From Granulosicoccus sp947495035 (GTDB lineage: Bacteria > Pseudomonadota > Gammaproteobacteria > Granulosicoccales > Granulosicoccaceae), in assembly GCF_050589605.1 (NCBI RefSeq), contig NZ_JBNGOO010000008.1: a DNA stretch of 64,000 bases; one strand, written 5' to 3'. The notes under the pieces were generated by a model. That model worked only from the letters and a program-made list of their open reading frames with translations, did not search any database and was not told where the DNA came from. Both the position numbers and the translations under genes were made by a program. This document shows, piece by piece, positions 52,916-62,633 of the stretch. Numbering within the stretch: the stretch's first letter is position 1; every line of letters begins with the position of its first letter.

Positions 52916-53407
52916 ATGAAACATTCAGACAATGGACATAGCGCCACCGAAGCGACAGGCGAGATGACAGCGCCTACCGTTCTGCTGGTCGATGACAGCA
53001 AAACGGTCCGCCAGTCTGCGCAGGCAATCCTGGAGTCCGAGGGCTATCGGGTTGTCACGGCCGTCGATGGTTTCGAGGCGCTTGCTCTGGTGGTCGAGCA
53101 TCGTCCGGCTCTGGTGCTGGCAGACATCATGATGCCGCGTCTGGATGGCTACCAGACCTGCGCACTGATAAGAAACAATGCCGATCACAAGGCAATCCCG
53201 GTTGTCATGCTCTCCAGCAAGGACGGCCTGTTCGACAAGGCACGTGGTCGAATCGTCGGCAGCAATGCGCACCTGTCGAAGCCCTTCACTGCCGAGAGTC
53301 TGCTGGCTGCCGTGCGTCGCCATATCCCGATACCGCTGCCAGCTCGCGATGTGCCGGTAGCCACGGCCAGCAAGGCGGATGAGCCTGCTGAAACCAGTGA
53401 CGCCTGA
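52916..53407 (+). CDS. pilG: Single-domain response regulator PilG
   Basis: 163-residue receiver-only regulator of the twitching (Chp) chemosensory system. The acidic pair is LLVDDS, the phospho-acceptor Asp70 lies in LVLADIMMPRLDG, the switch Ser is in VVMLSSKD, and the conserved Lys122 is in HLSKPF. It has a short N-terminal and a 30-residue C-terminal extension. It would be phosphorylated by ChpA and act on pilus motors. In Pseudomonas two such genes, pilG and pilH, stand here; only one is present. Confidence 0.92.
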   Translation: MKHSDNGHSATEATGEMTAPTVLLVDDSKTVRQSAQAILESEGYRVVTAVDGFEALALVVEHRPALVLADIMMPRLDGYQTCALIRNNADHKAIPVVMLSSKDGLFDKARGRIVGSNAHLSKPFTAESLLAAVRRHIPIPLPARDVPVATASKADEPAETSDA

Positions 53408-53413
53408 AGTCTC

Positions 53414-53863
53414 GTGGCTATACGACACCTGTTGTTCGAAGCCGGTGGCCTGGCCCTGGCTGCGCCAGCAGAGCTGATCAGCTCGGTTCACGAACAGCTG
53501 CGTGTGCAACCGGTTTCCGGTACTCAACGCTGGTTTCGCGGACTTGCAGTAGCGCATGGCAAATTGTTGCCGGTGACCGATCTCGGTGCCTTTTCAGGGC
53601 GTCGCTCATCCACGGGTCATACACTGGAACTGACAGAGTCGATCGGCAAGGGTGGGCTGCAGGTCGATACCGTGTTCGGTTTGAGTGCCACACCGCTGAG
53701 CGAGGTACCGTTGGATCAGGAGGACGCCGTATTCTCCAGTGACGGAAATCTGGCACTGACGACGCAGGCAGTTGTCCAGCAGGACCGCGTGCATCGTCTG
53801 CTGGACATTGCCGCGCTGTTGCAGTCTCCTGTATTTCTCAATATTGCGGAAACCGATAATTGA
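53414..53863 (+). CDS. pilI: CheW-like coupling protein PilI
   Basis: 149-residue CheW-domain protein that would link the receptor PilJ to the kinase ChpA. It shows LFEAGGLALAAPAELISSVHE and WFRGLAVAHGKLLPVTDLGAF, a CheW pattern of Gly turns. GTG at 53414, six bp after the pilG stop, is the start. The stop overlaps the pilJ start (TGATG), so translation is coupled. Confidence 0.88.
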   Translation: MAIRHLLFEAGGLALAAPAELISSVHEQLRVQPVSGTQRWFRGLAVAHGKLLPVTDLGAFSGRRSSTGHTLELTESIGKGGLQVDTVFGLSATPLSEVPLDQEDAVFSSDGNLALTTQAVVQQDRVHRLLDIAALLQSPVFLNIAETDN

Positions 53864-55335
53864 TGTCTGCTGTTGCCTACACCTCGCGTGAAAGGAAACT
53901 GTCCGTACCTTTCGTTCTGCTGATTCTGTCGATACTGGCCCTGCTGGTGTCGCTGATGGGGCTGGCTCGAACCTCCGCTCTGGCCAGCGAGCGCATGGCC
54001 GACCTGCAAGTGGCCTGGGAGGCTGTGCAGGATGGCTCCGTGGAAGGCAGCGAGCTGGTTGCAACCGATCGGCTCATGGGGCGATTGCGCATGCCCGTGC
54101 CGGCCATGCGCAACGCTGCCTACTGGAGTCTCGGGCTCGCCTTTCTCAGTCTGCTGCTGTTCTGCTGGTTACTCGTGTCATCACGTCGCTCGGTCGAGCA
54201 GGAAGAGAGCAGGCGAGGGATTGAAGACAGCCATGAACAGGCTGCCGTGTTGCGGCTCATGGATGAAATTGCACCACTGGCCAGTGGCGACCTGCGCGTA
54301 CGTGCCACGGTCGGCAACAATATGACGGGGTCTCTGGCCGAAGCCTTCAATTACTCCATCAGCGAATTGCGTTGGCTTGTCGGCACCATGGGCCATACCT
54401 CGGAGCAGATCAACGCTGCGATCCTGCGCTCGAGAGAGTCGGCGGAATCGGTCTCCATGGCCTGCACCGAACAATCTGCCGAAACCCTGCGTTCATCCAA
54501 TCATCTGTCCGCGCTGGGTGGAGCGATGGCAGAGATTTCCAGCGACGCGGCGGAAACTGCCACAACGGCCCAGGCGGCTGTGGCTCAGGCAGAACTTGGA
54601 GCAGAGTCGTTGGCGATCACGCTCAATCGCCTGTTTTCGATACGTAACGAGGCGGACGTCACTACCCGGCTCATGCATCGCCTGGTGGAAAACGTCGCGG
54701 CTATCAATGAGCGTGTGGGTGTCATTCGTGAGGTGGCGCGACGTACTGATCTGCTGGCACTGAATACCACCATTCGCGCATCGGCAGGTTCACGTGCCAG
54801 TTCCCCGGGGGATGCCGCCGCGGATCTGGGCCGCCTGTCGGATGAAGTTGCGCAACTGGCCGAAGTGCTGGGGCGTACCACTCGGGATATAGATACACTG
54901 ACCAGCACCATCGCGCAGGATGCATCTGATACGGTGCAATCCATGGAATTTACCAGCGTGGAACTGGCCGCCGGTGTCTCCCAGACAGAAAAGGCGACAA
55001 CATCACTGCAGGCCATTCGGCAGGATGCAGACACCCTTCGGCAACGTGCCAGTACTCTGGCGCAGCGAACGACAGCGCAAACCGCGCTGGTGCGTACCTT
55101 GTCGGAGAACATGGATGTGATCAACCGCATCACCCGACAAACCGATGATGCCGTTACCGGCAATGTCGATTCACTGAGTGAGCTGGAAGAGCTGGCCAGC
55201 GAGTTGCGTCAGAGCCTGGCAGATTTTCAACTGCCACCCAGACCTGCCGCCGAGTCGGGTGCCGGTGAAGAAGGCTCGGTCGTCAAGGCAAGTCAGGCCC
55301 GTCGGGCTGCAGAACGGGCTGCCATTCATGGATGA
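53863..55335 (+). CDS. pilJ: PilJ-like methyl-accepting chemoreceptor with reduced periplasmic domain
   Basis: 490-residue membrane receptor. Two helices at about 14-34 and 87-106 enclose a periplasmic region of only about 50 residues. Pseudomonas PilJ is near 680 residues with a large two-module ligand region. A HAMP-like segment (about 107-170) and a long cytoplasmic coiled coil follow. The signalling tip is eroded: the canonical IA.QTNLLALNAAIEAA is VARRTDLLALNTTIRASAGS here, and the G.GFAVVA stretch is absent. Position between pilI and chpA identifies it as PilJ. It overlaps chpA by eight bp. No methyltransferase (pilK) follows. Confidence 0.85.
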   Translation: MSAVAYTSRERKLSVPFVLLILSILALLVSLMGLARTSALASERMADLQVAWEAVQDGSVEGSELVATDRLMGRLRMPVPAMRNAAYWSLGLAFLSLLLFCWLLVSSRRSVEQEESRRGIEDSHEQAAVLRLMDEIAPLASGDLRVRATVGNNMTGSLAEAFNYSISELRWLVGTMGHTSEQINAAILRSRESAESVSMACTEQSAETLRSSNHLSALGGAMAEISSDAAETATTAQAAVAQAELGAESLAITLNRLFSIRNEADVTTRLMHRLVENVAAINERVGVIREVARRTDLLALNTTIRASAGSRASSPGDAAADLGRLSDEVAQLAEVLGRTTRDIDTLTSTIAQDASDTVQSMEFTSVELAAGVSQTEKATTSLQAIRQDADTLRQRASTLAQRTTAQTALVRTLSENMDVINRITRQTDDAVTGNVDSLSELEELASELRQSLADFQLPPRPAAESGAGEEGSVVKASQARRAAERAAIHG

Positions 55336-58300
55336 ATCCGATGACGATAGTGTCTCAGAGGATTCCTTGCCTGCTCCCGATTTCTCGCACGAGGCCCTGG
55401 CACATCTGCGGGTGCAAGCCGATGACTTCGCCCTGCATCTGCAGGTATATCTGGACAATCGCGATGCATCGACCCGACAACTGCTATGCGATGATCTGAA
55501 GCGATTTCGCAACACCCTGGTCCTGTTGGACAAGGGTGCGGCTGTCTACGTCGCCGAGGAATTGCTGGCCTTGCTGGATGCCGACCAACAGGGGCAGTCG
55601 GCTGATGAGGAAGAACTGGGCAGGGTGCTGTTGCTGGCCAGCGATCAATTGAGTGAGCATGTCACCCTGTTACAGGGTGATATCACGATAGACAACGCCC
55701 TGCCGTTGTTGCCGTTGGTCAATGACAGCCGGGCATGTCGCAACGAAGCGCTGTTGTCCGACGTGCTGGTGCTGGCTGCCGGCATCGAACTGCCGCAACC
55801 CGGCTCGGGGTCCGTTGCCGTGACCCGCGGCAAGGACGAGGCCGGCAGCGACTGGCCTGCCCAACGCCAGGCCTGGGTGGATCGTGCCTCTGCGGCTCAT
55901 GCCGGTCTGGCGCAGCGCTTGCTGGACTGGTGGAGAAACGCTGACGACGACGATCTTCGAGCCCACAAGCTCCGGCTGGTTGCTCACGAAATCGATGCGC
56001 TGGCAGACTTCTGCGAATCCCGAAAACATCTCGACATTCTGCTGCCATTGTTTCAGGCCGCATCGCTGGTTGCGCGTGCAACCGCAGACGGGCAACTCAC
56101 GGATGGGGCGGCACTGCGCAGTCTCTACGCGCAGCTCGAACGCAGCCTGCATCGTTGTGCAGCCGTGGCGAATCCCGAGGATCTTCTGCCCGGCGATCTG
56201 CTGCGCAACTTCCTGTATTACGTGGCACAGACCGAATCGGAAGATCCTGCGGCGATTGCGCTGCGCAGGCGCTTTCGGCTGGATCGCATCCGGCAGGCTG
56301 CGCGCGCCAATCAGAGCCGAAACACACCGACCATCGGTGTGGGCTACCATCTGTCGCGAGCCATCCGCAACAGCCTGGCGGCCGAGACACATGAGCTGCG
56401 CCAGTGGCTGGAAAGCGACATCGATGAGAACGGACGACAGCAGCCGAAGCTCATTCGCCTGCGGGTCAGGTTGAGCCAGCTTGAGCCGGTGCTCACCCTG
56501 ATGGGGGCCACTCAGGCATTGTCCTGTCTGCAATCGATCAATGCGGATCTGCGGTGTCTCGACGAACAGGCAACTGATCAAGACCTCGGTCGCACGCCCG
56601 ATGACACTGGCGACACCGTAGCGAAAACACCGTTTGCGCCTCCGGCAACGGGCGAGTCGGCCAATGACAGCAGTGCGGCGGAAACACCGGCGCAGCGTTG
56701 TCAGCGGCTGGCCGAATCGCTACTGCTGCTGGACACCTTGCTGGACCAGAATGCCAGAGACAGCATCCGGCGAAGTACCTCGTCCGGCGTTCAGGTGGGT
56801 GACCAGAATGAGCAGGTCTATGTCGATATGGCCATCGACGCCTGCCTGCGTGAAGCGCGGGGAAGTCTGCACGCCGTCGCCGACTCCCTGACCGAGATGT
56901 TTCATGCGCAGCCACTGGCAAGCGATGAGTGTCAGACTGTTGCCCGGCAACTGGAGCAGGTGAATCAGGCCTTGCAGATTCTGCCGTTGCCGGAAGTCAC
57001 GCCATTGCTTCGAGGTTTGGTGGATGTTCTGACACATCTGCAGGTGCAGGGTGGACGGCAGGTCTCATTGCATGAAAATCGCTCGATGCGGGCCGTGCAC
57101 GAAGAGATCGCGACCCTGCTGGTCTCGATGGACTATTACCTGGGTTGCGTTCTGCAGCCACAGGCCTCTGCCGGCGTGTTGCTGGTCGATGCCGAGGAGG
57201 CGTTGCTCAATGCGTGCAATCTGCTGGGTGAGACGCCGCAACCATCGCATGCCGTGGCTCGCGACAAGGATGTCGAACGCAGTGTCTTCCGGCTGCTGCC
57301 TTTCTGGGACGCCCTGGGCGAAGCCCTGGTGCAATACCGGGCGAGTCCGTCAGGCTCCCCTCTGGCAGCCATCGGACAGGCGTTGGGATTGCTGCTGAAT
57401 CAGGCAAGGCAGGGGGGCTCTCCGGCCATTGTGCAACTGGCAGGATCAGCCAGCGACTGGTTCGAGCGGGGGCCGGTGATGCAGCAGGTACTGGAAGAGG
57501 ATCAACTGTCGCTGCTGGAAGAAGTGCATGGTGTGATTCCGCAACTGATCGATCAATGGCTCAGTCACGGCGAAAACCCGAGAGGCTTCGCTGATCTGCT
57601 GTCGCGACTGGATGCCGTGGCGGAACCGTTCGATCTGCACGATACCGGCGGGTTGACACTCAATGTCGATGACGATCTGCTGTCCGATACGCTGGATGAC
57701 TCCATCCACGCAGCGCTGGACAATACGCTCGAACATGTCTTTCACTTCGAGTGTCTGGGGCATCTGGACGACCTGGAAGCATCGGTCAGTTCCGCACTCC
57801 AGCCCAGTGCCGACCTGTCCCTGCGTCTGCCTACCGAACAGATGCTGCGTGCCTTGCATACGATGGCCGGCAGTGCGCAGACGGTAGGGGCGACCGGTAT
57901 CACCGCCATCGTGCAGCCTCTGCAGAGAGTTGCCCTGACCCGACAGCGTGAAGGAACATCGTTCGACGCGACGGAAACGCGTTACATTCGCGAGTTGCTC
58001 AGAGCCTTGCGAGCTCGTTTGCACAGCCTGGCTACCGGTGAGCCGGTCACAGCGGAAATCGTGGAAATAGAAGCCCGTTTGCCGGGTTTCATGGCAAAGG
58101 TCATTCCCGGCAGTGATACACAATCGGCGGGACCTGCTCTGTCTGCCAACATACGTTCGCTCCATGATGTGTTTGCCGAGGAGGCACGCGAGTTACTGGA
58201 CCGCCTGCGTCGTGCTGCCCACAGCTCGCCTGCGGACGGCACTCACATCGACGCCGCGCTGGCTGTATTGCATACACTCAAGGGCAGCGCGCGCATGGCC

Positions 58301-60175
58301 GGGCGCATGAGTATTGCCGAGCACGCGCATTCGCTGGAGCGGCAGTTGCAAGCCGCCGCGGAGAACTCCGAAGCGCAACAGGAAGCCTTGAAAGATGGCC
58401 TGATGATATTGAACAGCCTGGTCTTTCAGGCCTCTGCCCAGGCAAGTGTGGCCGACGCAGACCAGCTTGAAGAGTCACAGGGTTCGCAGTCACCGTCATC
58501 CGAGCCACTGTTGGTCAGCGATGCGGCATTTGACGGTTTGCTGGAGCTGGCAACCGATGTGACGGTCAATCAGGCCCGCCTGAATCACGAACTGGGCAGC
58601 CTGCGCGAGATCTGTCAGGATATCGAAACCACTTCGGCTCGCTGGCAAGCCTTGCCGCAGGCGGAACAGTTTCGCAACACACCGGCGATGAACGAAATAC
58701 TGGCGGACCTGGACGCGGCGCACGACAGCATGCGTCTGGCACTGCATCGCGCCGAACGCGAACAGCAGCATTCCTCGCGCGCTGCAGCCAGTCTGCAACA
58801 GGGGCTGATACGCACCAGGCTGGTTCGGGTGGATGAAATCGAGGAGCGGCTCGCCCAGGCTGTACAGGATGCCGCAGATCTGCTGGGGTGCCGGGCCTGC
58901 ATTCGGATCAGTGGAGGTGAGGTGACACTCGATCGGGCGCTGTTCCGTCAACTGCAGGCACCGCTGGAACATCTGGTGCGCAATTGCATCGTGCACGGGA
59001 TCGAAAGCGAGGAAGAGCGTCTGCAAGCGGGCAAGCAGGCCATGGGCACCGTGAGTCTGCTGGCCAGTGTCGATGGCACTGATCTGGTCATCGAGGTCCA
59101 TGATGATGGTCGTGGCATCGACAGGGCAGAACTGAATCGAGTCCTGCAGGCAAGAGGTGAAGCGCCGATTCAGACGCATGAACAACTGCAGGCCACCTTG
59201 TTTCGCTCCGGTTTCACCCGAATTGCATCGCCCACACCGGTAGGTGGTCATGGTCTGGGCCTGGCCGCCGTCGACGCCAGCCTGAGGCAATTGCGTGGTC
59301 ATGTGCAGATTGCGACACAGCCGGGAGAGGGGACGCGGGTGTGTCTGCGCATTCCGCAGCACATTGTGGTCAATCAGGTGGTACTGGTGGAAGAGGCTGG
59401 CGTACTGTTTGCCATGCCTGTCAATCAGGTGGATTCGGTCAATACGCCGCGTACCCGGGTGGAAGCACCGGAGCGGTATCGTCCGATCAGCCTGTCCCGG
59501 CTGATCGCACCCATGGACGGTGGTGACGCTTCCGGACAGCCGGTCGAGCGTGCGGCGGTGCTCGTCAGTGTCAGTGGCCAGCAGCTGGCGCTGGAAGTGG
59601 ATCGGGTCATCGGTTATCGAGAGCTGGTCACTCAGGCGCTGGGATCACAGATGGCCAGCCTGAAATGCTACTCGGGCGGTAGTGTGCTGGCTGACGGTCG
59701 GCAGGTACTGATTCTGGACCTCAACCGAATCGTCGAGATGCCGAGGCCGGACACCGATGCTCCCGGCAGAGCTGCGCGATCTTCCCGGCGACCGGTAGCA
59801 CTGGTGGTTGATGATTCATTGACAATGCGAGTGGCCACCGACGACATGTTGCAGCAATCGGGCATCGCGGTCCGGCAATGTCGCGACGGCGTCGAAGCGC
59901 TGGAGAGCATGGCCTCGGCGCTGCCGGACCTGATCATCCTGGATCTGGACATGCCGCGCCTCGACGGGCTCGGATTTCTGCGACAGATTCGCCGGCGCTA
60001 CGCCGAAGCCTGCCCACCCGTCATCATCATCAGCAGTCGTGATGATGAAGCCAACAGGCACCTGGCCGAAAGCCTGGGAGTCGTTCGATTTCTACCCAAG
60101 CCGTATGATGCAGAACAGCTACAGGATGCCATTCAAGCAGCCGGATTCCTCCTGCCGGACCTCACCATCGCCTGA
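55328..60175 (+). CDS. chpA: ChpA-type hybrid chemotaxis histidine kinase
   Basis: 1615-residue multi-domain sensor kinase for twitching. The N-terminal half (1-780) is helical and holds degenerate HPt-like modules without a clear phospho-His. HPt domains with candidate His follow near residue 843 (LHTMAGSAQTVGATG) and near 981 (LHTLKGSARMAGRM). A dimerisation region and the ATPase domain come next, with N box EHLVRNCIVHGIES near 1213 and DDGRGID near 1259. A CheW-like domain spans about 1335-1480. A C-terminal receiver has ALVVDDSLTMR near 1491 and Asp in ILDLDMPRLDG near 1537. The ATG at 55328 overlaps the pilJ stop; a longer frame upstream runs inside pilJ and is rejected. Fewer clear Xpt modules are seen than the eight in Pseudomonas ChpA. 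Confidence 0.93.
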   Translation: MDESDDDSVSEDSLPAPDFSHEALAHLRVQADDFALHLQVYLDNRDASTRQLLCDDLKRFRNTLVLLDKGAAVYVAEELLALLDADQQGQSADEEELGRVLLLASDQLSEHVTLLQGDITIDNALPLLPLVNDSRACRNEALLSDVLVLAAGIELPQPGSGSVAVTRGKDEAGSDWPAQRQAWVDRASAAHAGLAQRLLDWWRNADDDDLRAHKLRLVAHEIDALADFCESRKHLDILLPLFQAASLVARATADGQLTDGAALRSLYAQLERSLHRCAAVANPEDLLPGDLLRNFLYYVAQTESEDPAAIALRRRFRLDRIRQAARANQSRNTPTIGVGYHLSRAIRNSLAAETHELRQWLESDIDENGRQQPKLIRLRVRLSQLEPVLTLMGATQALSCLQSINADLRCLDEQATDQDLGRTPDDTGDTVAKTPFAPPATGESANDSSAAETPAQRCQRLAESLLLLDTLLDQNARDSIRRSTSSGVQVGDQNEQVYVDMAIDACLREARGSLHAVADSLTEMFHAQPLASDECQTVARQLEQVNQALQILPLPEVTPLLRGLVDVLTHLQVQGGRQVSLHENRSMRAVHEEIATLLVSMDYYLGCVLQPQASAGVLLVDAEEALLNACNLLGETPQPSHAVARDKDVERSVFRLLPFWDALGEALVQYRASPSGSPLAAIGQALGLLLNQARQGGSPAIVQLAGSASDWFERGPVMQQVLEEDQLSLLEEVHGVIPQLIDQWLSHGENPRGFADLLSRLDAVAEPFDLHDTGGLTLNVDDDLLSDTLDDSIHAALDNTLEHVFHFECLGHLDDLEASVSSALQPSADLSLRLPTEQMLRALHTMAGSAQTVGATGITAIVQPLQRVALTRQREGTSFDATETRYIRELLRALRARLHSLATGEPVTAEIVEIEARLPGFMAKVIPGSDTQSAGPALSANIRSLHDVFAEEARELLDRLRRAAHSSPADGTHIDAALAVLHTLKGSARMAGRMSIAEHAHSLERQLQAAAENSEAQQEALKDGLMILNSLVFQASAQASVADADQLEESQGSQSPSSEPLLVSDAAFDGLLELATDVTVNQARLNHELGSLREICQDIETTSARWQALPQAEQFRNTPAMNEILADLDAAHDSMRLALHRAEREQQHSSRAAASLQQGLIRTRLVRVDEIEERLAQAVQDAADLLGCRACIRISGGEVTLDRALFRQLQAPLEHLVRNCIVHGIESEEERLQAGKQAMGTVSLLASVDGTDLVIEVHDDGRGIDRAELNRVLQARGEAPIQTHEQLQATLFRSGFTRIASPTPVGGHGLGLAAVDASLRQLRGHVQIATQPGEGTRVCLRIPQHIVVNQVVLVEEAGVLFAMPVNQVDSVNTPRTRVEAPERYRPISLSRLIAPMDGGDASGQPVERAAVLVSVSGQQLALEVDRVIGYRELVTQALGSQMASLKCYSGGSVLADGRQVLILDLNRIVEMPRPDTDAPGRAARSSRRPVALVVDDSLTMRVATDDMLQQSGIAVRQCRDGVEALESMASALPDLIILDLDMPRLDGLGFLRQIRRRYAEACPPVIIISSRDDEANRHLAESLGVVRFLPKPYDAEQLQDAIQAAGFLLPDLTIA

Positions 60176-60216
60176 CGGTAAAACTTGACATGGCACCTGT
60201 TTGACTTGATTCAGGC

Positions 60217-60244
60217 TTGCCTTTGGTCGCTACAGGAGTATGAT
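60217..60244 (+). promoter_or_regulatory. Sigma-70-type promoter of the beta-propeller lipoprotein gene
   Basis: TTGCCT (60217-60222) and TATGAT (60239-60244) are separated by 16 bp. Initiation near 60251 would give a leader of about 36 nt ending in GGGGAGG. This is the best -35/-10 pair I could see in the window. Confidence 0.6.
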
Positions 60245-60286
60245 TGGGATATTAGTCCCAAATGGGCCGAGGGGAGGAAAATGCGC

Positions 60287-62512
60287 ATGAACGCACGAAT
60301 CACGGTGGTTGCCGGTCTTGTCAGCGCGGTATTGCTGGCTGCCTGCAGCTCTGACAGTGACACATCCGTCGAACCACTCGGTGATCGCAAGCTGCGAACA
60401 CTGGGTAGCGGCGATGCATTTCTGGATGCCGTCAGGGAGGGCCTGATTGCGCAGAACACGGCCTCCCAGGGCAACCCTGACTATTTATCGTCCGAGTCCG
60501 GCGATCAGGATTCGGCGCCCGTGAGTGGCGATGGCGCGGCGTCGGGGGAATCCGGTGGTGATACCGGTGGTGAAAGTGGCGGCGAGGGGGGTGTCGATGA
60601 TTCCTCAAGTGGCAATGAGGTCACCTCGACCAATGTGCAGGAGCTGGGTGTGGACGAGCAGGACTGGGTCAAGGTCAATGCAAGCGGTGACCGACTCTAT
60701 CTGCTGAACAGTGCCTACGACTACTACTACGGTCCGGAGGATGGTTTTATCGGCGATACGCTGCCCGGAGAAGAGCCTCTTGCGGCCGGCACGACTCTGC
60801 GCATCCTGCAACTCGACGCTGACGCTCCCGATGCCACTGGTCTCCGGGACTTGCCGCTGTCGCTCGATGGTCGTTACGCGGAAGGATTCTACCTCTACGA
60901 GAAGGACGAGCAGACGCAGGCAATAGTGAGTGCCTCGGGTAACAGTTTCTGGGCTTACTGGTCAGAACCTGCCATGTTCGGCGGGCGTGACAGTCTCATC
61001 ACACGCGTGGATGTCAGCGATGCCGCCAATGCCTCGGTGACCGCCACACTGAACCTGGACGGGCAGATCGTATCGAGCCGGAGAATCGGCAAATACCTGT
61101 TTCTGGCTTCACGCTTCTACCCGCAGTTGCCCGACGTGCAGTCATACCAGGTCAGCGCGGACCAATGGCGAGAAGCCGTCAACAGCGCATCAGCGACCGA
61201 TCTTCTGCCGCAATACAGCCTCGATGGCGGTGCGAACCGTACGGCGCTGATCGATCCCGGCAGCTGTTTCGTCTCGGATTCTGCCAGTAGCGACCACTAT
61301 TATTCACCCGATATCATTACCTTGTCCGTGTTCGATCTGGAGGCCTGGCAGTTCAGCGACAACGAGTGTTATCTCGGGGCGACGGAGACGCTGTATGCCT
61401 CGCCACAAGCCGTTTTCCTGGCTACCACGCAATACGACTATTCCTCAGGTCCGGTTGCCGAGAACGGTGGTTCCCTGTCCGTCGATGATGGTAGTTTTCC
61501 GGTGGATATCGAATGGCATGATCCCCGTGTGGATACCGATATTCATCAGTTCAATATCGACTCTGGCCAACTGCTCTATGCCGGGTCGGGCACTGTCCAG
61601 GGGCATCTCGGCTGGAATCCTCTGCGCAAGCCTTTTCGCATGAGTGAACGGGACGGCTACCTGCGCGTGGCAACCTTCAATGATCGGCAAGGTCTCGATG
61701 AAAGCCCCATTCTGCTGAGCGTATTGCACGCCGATGGTGGCGGAGAGCTGGACACGGTTGCAAGCCTGCCCAATGCGTCGGAGCCGGGTTTCATCGGCAA
61801 GCCGGGTGAGCAGCTGTATGCTTCGCGTTTTCTGGGCGATCGCGCCTATCTGGTGACATTCCGGCAGACCGATCCACTGTACATCATCGATCTGGCAGAT
61901 CCGTTGCAGCCGGCCATCGCCGGAGAGTTGCAGATTGATGGTTACAGTGATTATCTGCATCCCATCAGCGCGGACTATCTGCTGGGCATCGGCAAGGACG
62001 CTGTGGCAACACCGGGCGACATCGGTGACGGACGCGGCGCACTGGTTCAGGGCGTGAAATTGTCCCTGTTCAATGTCAGCAATCCGGCCGCACCAACCGA
62101 AGTGCAATCCATGCTGGTCGGTCAGCGAGGCACCGAGTCACGCGCGCTCAGCGATCATCGAGCCATCGTCGTGCAGTCCGCCACGGATGATCATCCTGCA
62201 CGCGTCGGTTTCGGTATCGATGTCCATGGACAGGCTTCACCGAGCAGTTCGCCCACCGGGCATGAGGCCACTACCTATCATGGCTGGAATTATTCGGGGT
62301 TTCACGGTTTCGAGATTCGTACCGGAGCCGATGCGGGTATTACCTCACGCGGTGCCATGGTGGTCGAGTCATTCGGGGACGGTGGCGATTACTACCACAG
62401 TTACGCCGATGATCGCGCCGTGATGGTCAATGACTCGGTGTTCTACATCCGTGGCGACAAGGTCCATGCTGCTCCCTGGGATGACCTGGCCAACCCGATG
62501 CCTGCTCGCTAG
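60287..62512 (+). CDS. Beta-propeller domain lipoprotein
   Basis: 741-residue exported lipoprotein. The signal peptide has the lipobox VLLAAC, with lipidation at the Cys near residue 20. A Ser/Gly/Glu-rich linker follows (about 75-120). The body starts TSTNVQELGVDEQDWVKVN and matches the secreted beta-propeller family PF09826: repeated blades with TTLRILQLDAD, RRIGKYLFLASRF, YASRFLGDRAYLVTFRQTDPLYIIDLADP and ALVQGVKLSLFNVSNP. The function of this family is unknown. ATG at 60287 lies nine bases after GGAGG; ATG at 60281 is also possible. A strong promoter and a terminator hairpin flank it, so it is a single-gene unit. Confidence 0.88.
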   Translation: MNARITVVAGLVSAVLLAACSSDSDTSVEPLGDRKLRTLGSGDAFLDAVREGLIAQNTASQGNPDYLSSESGDQDSAPVSGDGAASGESGGDTGGESGGEGGVDDSSSGNEVTSTNVQELGVDEQDWVKVNASGDRLYLLNSAYDYYYGPEDGFIGDTLPGEEPLAAGTTLRILQLDADAPDATGLRDLPLSLDGRYAEGFYLYEKDEQTQAIVSASGNSFWAYWSEPAMFGGRDSLITRVDVSDAANASVTATLNLDGQIVSSRRIGKYLFLASRFYPQLPDVQSYQVSADQWREAVNSASATDLLPQYSLDGGANRTALIDPGSCFVSDSASSDHYYSPDIITLSVFDLEAWQFSDNECYLGATETLYASPQAVFLATTQYDYSSGPVAENGGSLSVDDGSFPVDIEWHDPRVDTDIHQFNIDSGQLLYAGSGTVQGHLGWNPLRKPFRMSERDGYLRVATFNDRQGLDESPILLSVLHADGGGELDTVASLPNASEPGFIGKPGEQLYASRFLGDRAYLVTFRQTDPLYIIDLADPLQPAIAGELQIDGYSDYLHPISADYLLGIGKDAVATPGDIGDGRGALVQGVKLSLFNVSNPAAPTEVQSMLVGQRGTESRALSDHRAIVVQSATDDHPARVGFGIDVHGQASPSSSPTGHEATTYHGWNYSGFHGFEIRTGADAGITSRGAMVVESFGDGGDYYHSYADDRAVMVNDSVFYIRGDKVHAAPWDDLANPMPAR

Positions 62513-62518
62513 TGTTGT

Positions 62519-62555
62519 GCGGGCCCGGATCATGCACGAGTGATTCCGGGTCCGC
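62519..62555 (+). terminator. Hairpin terminator after the beta-propeller gene
   Basis: Arms GCGGGCCCGGA (62519-62529) and TCCGGGTCCGC (62545-62555) pair over 11 bp with one G-T wobble, and the loop adds ATCA/TGAT pairing. It begins seven bases after the stop codon. No T-run follows. Confidence 0.6.
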
Positions 62556-62633
62556 GCGACTGTGCAATAATCGTTCGCTGAGGAGCGCAGACAGCGCTTG
62601 GTTAAAGTTTGAAGGCAGGGAACAATCACGCAC

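Noticed and set aside
55178..55327. 50-codon upstream extension of chpA
   Set aside because: It lies inside pilJ; the ATG at 55328 overlapping the pilJ stop is the natural coupled start.
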